From Oscillospiraceae bacterium (GTDB lineage Bacteria > Bacillota > Clostridia > Oscillospirales > Acutalibacteraceae): 64,000 nt of DNA. This document shows positions 60,918 to 64,000 of this stretch, in pieces. The stretch's first letter is position 1, and the number at the start of each line of letters is the position of its first letter. The position numbers were made by a program, and so were the translations under genes. The notes beneath the pieces are model-generated. The model ran no database searches. It was not told the DNA's origin and was given only the letters and a program-made list of their open reading frames with translations. The stretch lies in NCBI GenBank assembly GCA_022483045.1, contig JAKVOA010000002.1, forward strand, positions 580,721-644,720, in the 5' to 3' direction.

Positions 60918-61352
60918 TTACAGGGAATGAAGTACCAGAAAATGAAGAAGATATGCAATGAAAATACCGAGCAGCCCGCCGCAAATGACCTCTGATGGGC
61001 GGTGACCAAGGCGGGTTTCCAGAGGCGGCGCTTCTTTTTCCGGTTCCACTTTGCGTTCCATGCGGTTGATTGCGTCTGCATGCAGGCCAGCCTGCCAGCG
61101 AATGCCGAGGGCGTCATAAATGACAACGGCAGACAAGGCAACGCCCAGCGCAAACTCGACCGAATCAAAGCCGCGGACCAGGCCGCAGCCAAAAGCAGTG
61201 GCGCAGACAAAAGCAGAGTGGGAACTGGGCATGCCGCCGGTGCCGATATAATCGTGCAGTGTTAATTTTTCACGGCGGACAAGGCAGGTGATTACTTTAA
61301 TCAGCTGTGCCGCCAGCCAGGACAGTACGGCCGACAAAATAATCAAGTTCAT
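60918..61352 (-). CDS. divergent PAP2 family membrane protein
   Basis: Encodes 144 aa with three to four membrane helices. G-G-M-P-S-S-H-S-A-F and the later L-G-H-R-P-S-E-V match the DUF212/YuiD-type divergent acid phosphatase family, the conserved P-S-S-H and G-H-R-P being the phosphatase-like motifs. It probably acts on a lipid phosphate; the role is unknown. Confidence 0.83.
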   Translation of the reverse strand: MNLIILSAVLSWLAAQLIKVITCLVRREKLTLHDYIGTGGMPSSHSAFVCATAFGCGLVRGFDSVEFALGVALSAVVIYDALGIRWQAGLHADAINRMERKVEPEKEAPPLETRLGHRPSEVICGGLLGIFIAYLLHFLVLHSL

Positions 61353-61606
61353 AAATTTTCCTCCTTACAAGCCGCCCTCAAAACGGGCGGCATTCATACA
61401 ATAAAAGGGCAAAAACAGATGTGTGGCAGAAAGCGTTCTCATTATACCCTGCTTTGCAGGTAAAGTAAAGGAAACACAGGAAATAGGTAAAAAGCGAAAG
61501 TCGCCTTAAAAAGAAAAACAAAGCAGCAAGAAATTCATAATTTCGCAAATATGTTGTGAATATTCTGTAAATTTGCAGGAAACTGAAATAAATCCTGCAA
61601 AATCAC
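61353..61606. other. intergenic stretch
   Basis: About 250 bp of AT-rich sequence without a gene. It separates the PAP2-like gene from the noncoding RNA promoter. Confidence 0.4.
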
Positions 61607-61635
61607 TTGCAATTCTGAAAAGTTGGTGCTATGAT
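61607..61635 (+). promoter_or_regulatory. promoter of noncoding RNA
   Basis: TTGCAA (61607-61612), 17 bp, TATGAT (61630-61635). Confidence 0.7.
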
Positions 61636-61641
61636 AATGTC

Positions 61642-61933
61642 AACAAAAACAGATGGGAGCGAATCCGATGGAGTAACGCAAGAGGATAGAGAAGGATAGA
61701 AACGCAGGGAAACCGAAAAATTCAGAAAGGGTGAGTCCCATGGCACAGGTAAGCGTTTTTGAGAAAAAGTTTCTTGTAACGAAAGGACAGATGCCCATGT
61801 TTTAAAAACCTCGCAAAACTTCCTATTCCTGATTGAAACGATAAATACCTTTTTTCCGCGGCGGCTCATGCGGAGAAGGTTTTCTCCTATAGAAAGCACC
61901 TGCAAAGCAAACATGCTTTGCAGGTGCTTTTTT
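61642..61933 (+). ncRNA. probable structured noncoding RNA, class uncertain (raiA-motif-like)
   Basis: A good promoter, about 290 nt without any real open frame, and a strong terminator define a transcript. The segment 61652-61800 is purine-rich with GNRA-like and A-rich loops (GGGAGCGAATCC, GGAGTAACGCAAGAGGAT, CGCAGGGAAACCG, GGGTGAGTCCCATGG), the look of a large conserved RNA. It does not match tRNA, tmRNA, RNase P, SRP or 6S. It reminds me of the raiA-motif RNA of Clostridia, but I cannot verify that. Confidence 0.5.
61893..61933. terminator. bidirectional terminator, noncoding RNA / SDR gene
   Basis: AAAGCACCTGCAAAGCA-aaca-TGCTTTGCAGGTGCTTT, a 17-bp stem, then a T-run; it serves both convergent transcripts. 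Confidence 0.9.
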
Positions 61934-61936
61934 GCG

Positions 61937-62710
61937 TTACAGCCGGCGCAGCAGTTCCCAGATTGCAATCATCGCACAGTGTGGGATAAACTTTGCGGCG
62001 ATGCGGTGTACAAAGCTGACCGGGCTTGGTGTTGAAACAGCAAGGTCAAGTTCGCTGTCCCACAGCGCGAGCTTTACTACACTGTGAGCGTGACTTGCCA
62101 GCGGAAAATGACGCACAGCTTTGCTGTTTTTTGTTTTGCGCGCAGTCGGAATAAATTCGGTATCTTTTACCCAGTAAGGACAGACGGCAGTAATATGAAT
62201 GCCGCGCGGGAAAAGCTCCCACCGCAGGGCGCGGCTGTAGCGCAGCAGAAACGCTTTGCTGGCGGCGTAAACGCCCAGCCCTGGCAGCGGCTGAAACCCG
62301 GCAGTCGAGCAAATTTCCAAAACACGTGCACCCGCACGCATAAAGGGCAGCGTCAGTACAGTCATGTCCACTGCAGCGCGGCAGTTGAGGTCAATCATGC
62401 CGTCACAGTCTTTGCGTGAGATTTCGTCGTAATTTCCCATCTTGCCAAAGCCGGCAGCATTTACCAGGATTCGCACATCCGGCTTTTTGCGCTCAAGCAA
62501 TTCCTGCAGTTCCTGCAGACTTTCCTGTCGGGTCAGGTCCAAAGGAACCGGGCGCACACATATGCCGCTGACTTCACTGGCCAAGTCGCGCAGGCGATTT
62601 TCACGGCGGGCAATGACCCAGATTTCATCCAGCTTTTCAGTCTTGCTAATCTGGTGTACAAATTCACGCCCCAGCCCGCTGGAAGCGCCAGTGACGATTG
62701 CAATCTGCAT
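61937..62710 (-). CDS. short-chain dehydrogenase/reductase
   Basis: Encodes 257 aa: T-G-A-S-S-G-L-G (8-15), N-A-A-G, S-T-A-G-F and Y-A-A-S-K catalytic motif near residue 150. The C-terminal extension with P-H-C and aromatic residues is seen in SDRs acting on hydrophobic substrates. GGAGG lies before ATG 62710. The substrate is unknown. Confidence 0.82.
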   Translation of the reverse strand: MQIAIVTGASSGLGREFVHQISKTEKLDEIWVIARRENRLRDLASEVSGICVRPVPLDLTRQESLQELQELLERKKPDVRILVNAAGFGKMGNYDEISRKDCDGMIDLNCRAAVDMTVLTLPFMRAGARVLEICSTAGFQPLPGLGVYAASKAFLLRYSRALRWELFPRGIHITAVCPYWVKDTEFIPTARKTKNSKAVRHFPLASHAHSVVKLALWDSELDLAVSTPSPVSFVHRIAAKFIPHCAMIAIWELLRRL

Positions 62711-62885
62711 AGTGGAAAACCTCCTTACAAAACATGCGGCGTGTGGGTATTGTATTCGTTCTGTATGATTCTAGTATACCGCAGCTGACAGAGAAGAAAC
62801 AAGCCTTTTGCGCGGAAAGAGAAACCTTGCGCTTGCAGGTGTTATGCTTTACAATTAAAACAGGAACTAGAGAGGATGAACAAAT

Positions 62886-64000
62886 ATGGAGACAAATCAA
62901 TGTCCGCTGTACCGCAAGTGCGGCGGCTGTCAGTTACAAAATATGGACTATGACCGTCAACTGGAGTGGAAGCAAAGGCGGGTACAGAAGCTTTTGGGTC
63001 ACTTTGGCAAAGTAGAGACGATTATTGGAATGCAGAATCCCTATCATTACCGAAATAAAGTGCAGGCGGCTTTTGCCACTGACCGCCATGGAAACATCAT
63101 TTCCGGCGTCTATCAGTCTAGTACGCATCGCGTAGTGCCGGTGGAGTCCTGCATGACCGAGGACCAGACTGCCGACAAAATCATGGCGGCCGTGCGCAAA
63201 CTGCTGAAAAGCTTTAAGCTGAAGCCATATGACGAGCGCACAGAGCGCGGCTTTCTGCGCCATGTGCTGGTCAAGCGCGGCTTTCAAAGCGGGCAGGTCA
63301 TGGTGGTGCTGGTAGCGGCAAATGCCATATTCCCGGCGAAAAAATTTACAGCGGCGCTGCTGCGTGCTCACCCGGAAATTACAACGGTGCTGCTCAATAT
63401 CAATCAGCACCATACCAGCATGGTGCTGGGACAGCGCGAAAGAGTGCTGTATGGGCCGGGTTATATTGAAGATACGCTTTGCGGCTGCCGTTTCCGTATT
63501 TCTGCAAAAAGTTTTTACCAAATCAACCCCGTGCAGTGTGAAGTGCTGTACCGGACAGCTATGGAGTATGCGCAGCTGTCCGGAAAAGAAAGCGTTATCG
63601 ATGCTTACTGCGGGATTGGAACCATTGGTATGGTTGCAGCAAAAAGGGCAGGCAGCGTGCTAGGCATTGAAAATAACCGTGATGCAGTGCATGATGCTGT
63701 TGCAAATGCCAAACAGAATAAACTGCGGAATATTCGTTTCCTATGCGCGGACGCAACGGAATGCCTGACGCAGATGACCGAAGAAGATGACCATGTTGAT
63801 GTTGTCTTTATGGACCCGCCTCGTGCCGGCAGCACAGAGCGCTTTTTGCTGTCCCTTTCTGAACTGGCACCCCGGCGGGTGGTGTACATTTCCTGTAACC
63901 CGGAAACGCAGGCGCGTGATTTGGCGTATTTTTGCGCACGCGGCTATGCAGTGAAAAAAATTCAGCCAGTTGATATGTTTCCACATACCAATCATGTGGA
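62886..64000 (+). CDS. rlmD: 23S rRNA (uracil-5-)-methyltransferase, RlmD/RumA type, 3' end outside window
   Basis: At least 371 codons from ATG 62886, running off the right edge. An N-terminal Fe-S cluster motif (C-P-L-Y-R-K-C-G-G-C-Q-L-Q) is followed by the SAM domain: S-F-Y-Q-I-N-P, D-A-Y-C-G-I-G-T-I, D-P-P-R-A-G and the catalytic Y-I-S-C-N-P-E-T. It has no TRAM-like domain before the cluster, unlike longer RumA proteins. It methylates U747 or U1939 equivalents of 23S rRNA. Confidence 0.87.
   Translation, partial: METNQCPLYRKCGGCQLQNMDYDRQLEWKQRRVQKLLGHFGKVETIIGMQNPYHYRNKVQAAFATDRHGNIISGVYQSSTHRVVPVESCMTEDQTADKIMAAVRKLLKSFKLKPYDERTERGFLRHVLVKRGFQSGQVMVVLVAANAIFPAKKFTAALLRAHPEITTVLLNINQHHTSMVLGQRERVLYGPGYIEDTLCGCRFRISAKSFYQINPVQCEVLYRTAMEYAQLSGKESVIDAYCGIGTIGMVAAKRAGSVLGIENNRDAVHDAVANAKQNKLRNIRFLCADATECLTQMTEEDDHVDVVFMDPPRAGSTERFLLSLSELAPRRVVYISCNPETQARDLAYFCARGYAVKKIQPVDMFPHTNHV

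Noticed and set aside
1..64000. CRISPR array
   Set aside because: No regularly spaced 24-40 bp repeats and no cas genes were seen. The triple 9-bp repeat at 51787 is too short and irregular.
1..64000. Insertion sequences or transposase genes
   Set aside because: No DDE or HUH transposase motifs were recognised; the only recombinase is the truncated serine type at 2525.

Overview
The window looks like chromosome of a strictly anaerobic, low-to-mid GC Gram-positive bacterium of the class Clostridia. Supporting signs are strong AGGAGG-type ribosome binding sites, a [FeFe]-hydrogenase-associated TM1266-type regulator, YesM/YesN-type two-component genes, FtsEX with its own murein hydrolase activator, D-proline reductase (Stickland) genes and Rrf2/FMN-riboswitch control. 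An Oscillospiraceae (Ruminococcaceae)-like carbohydrate fermenter is my best guess; the genus cannot be fixed from sequence reading alone.

Layout. 1-2.4 kb: end of a hydrogenase-system regulator, ribokinase and a short-chain dehydrogenase. 2.4-8.2 kb: an AT-richer remnant of a mobile element with a 5'-truncated large serine recombinase, a type III restriction/helicase fragment, an XRE repressor with an ImmA-type protease, a DUF4417 gene, a possible toxin gene followed by three tandem paralogous small genes, and an ICE-type 'virulence' protein. 8.3-19.7 kb: glycerophosphodiesterase, a maltodextrin-type ABC importer (binding protein plus two permeases, no ATPase), a GH13 glucosidase, and an overlapping response regulator / histidine kinase / binding-lipoprotein trio. 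52-64 kb: VanY carboxypeptidase, DUF4830 protein, RsuA-type pseudouridine synthase, an MsmK/UgpC-type ATPase that probably powers the sugar importer, a PucR/CdaR-type regulator, FtsE-FtsX-M23 peptidase, an arginase-fold protein, a PAP2-like protein, a probable structured noncoding RNA, an SDR and an RlmD/RumA-type methyltransferase.

Between these blocks lies the main feature: a region of about 32.1 kb bounded by a perfect 45-bp direct repeat. One copy (51892-51936) is the 3' part of an intact tRNA-Thr(CGU); the other (19777-19821) is a free-standing tRNA 3' end that truncates an AraC-type gene. This is the signature of an island integrated in a tRNA gene. No integrase remains, but phage structural-gene remnants and a triple 9-bp repeat sit beside the tRNA. 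Cargo comprises an Rrf2 regulator, a heavily decayed cysteine/methionine/siroheme block (cysK, metY, hemA, cysG, hemL pieces), an intact sulfate importer with APS reductase and ATP sulfurylase, an orphan FMN riboswitch, an intact proline racemase-like/PrdC/PrdA/PrdB cluster in which PrdB carries Cys at the usual selenocysteine position, an EamA permease, a polar amino acid ABC importer, a cytidylate-kinase-like gene, AraC regulators and broken tspO and YesN-type genes.

Working together: the left and right flanks describe sugar import and breakdown (binding protein, permeases, glucosidase, remote ATPase, two-component sensing). The island adds sulfate uptake and activation to adenosine phosphosulfate and sulfite, and proline-dependent electron disposal. 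Shared 19-bp motifs upstream of rrf2, cysK and the sulfate operon suggest one cysteine-responsive regulon. Decay is patchy: several blocks are riddled with stops and deletions while neighbours are fully open.
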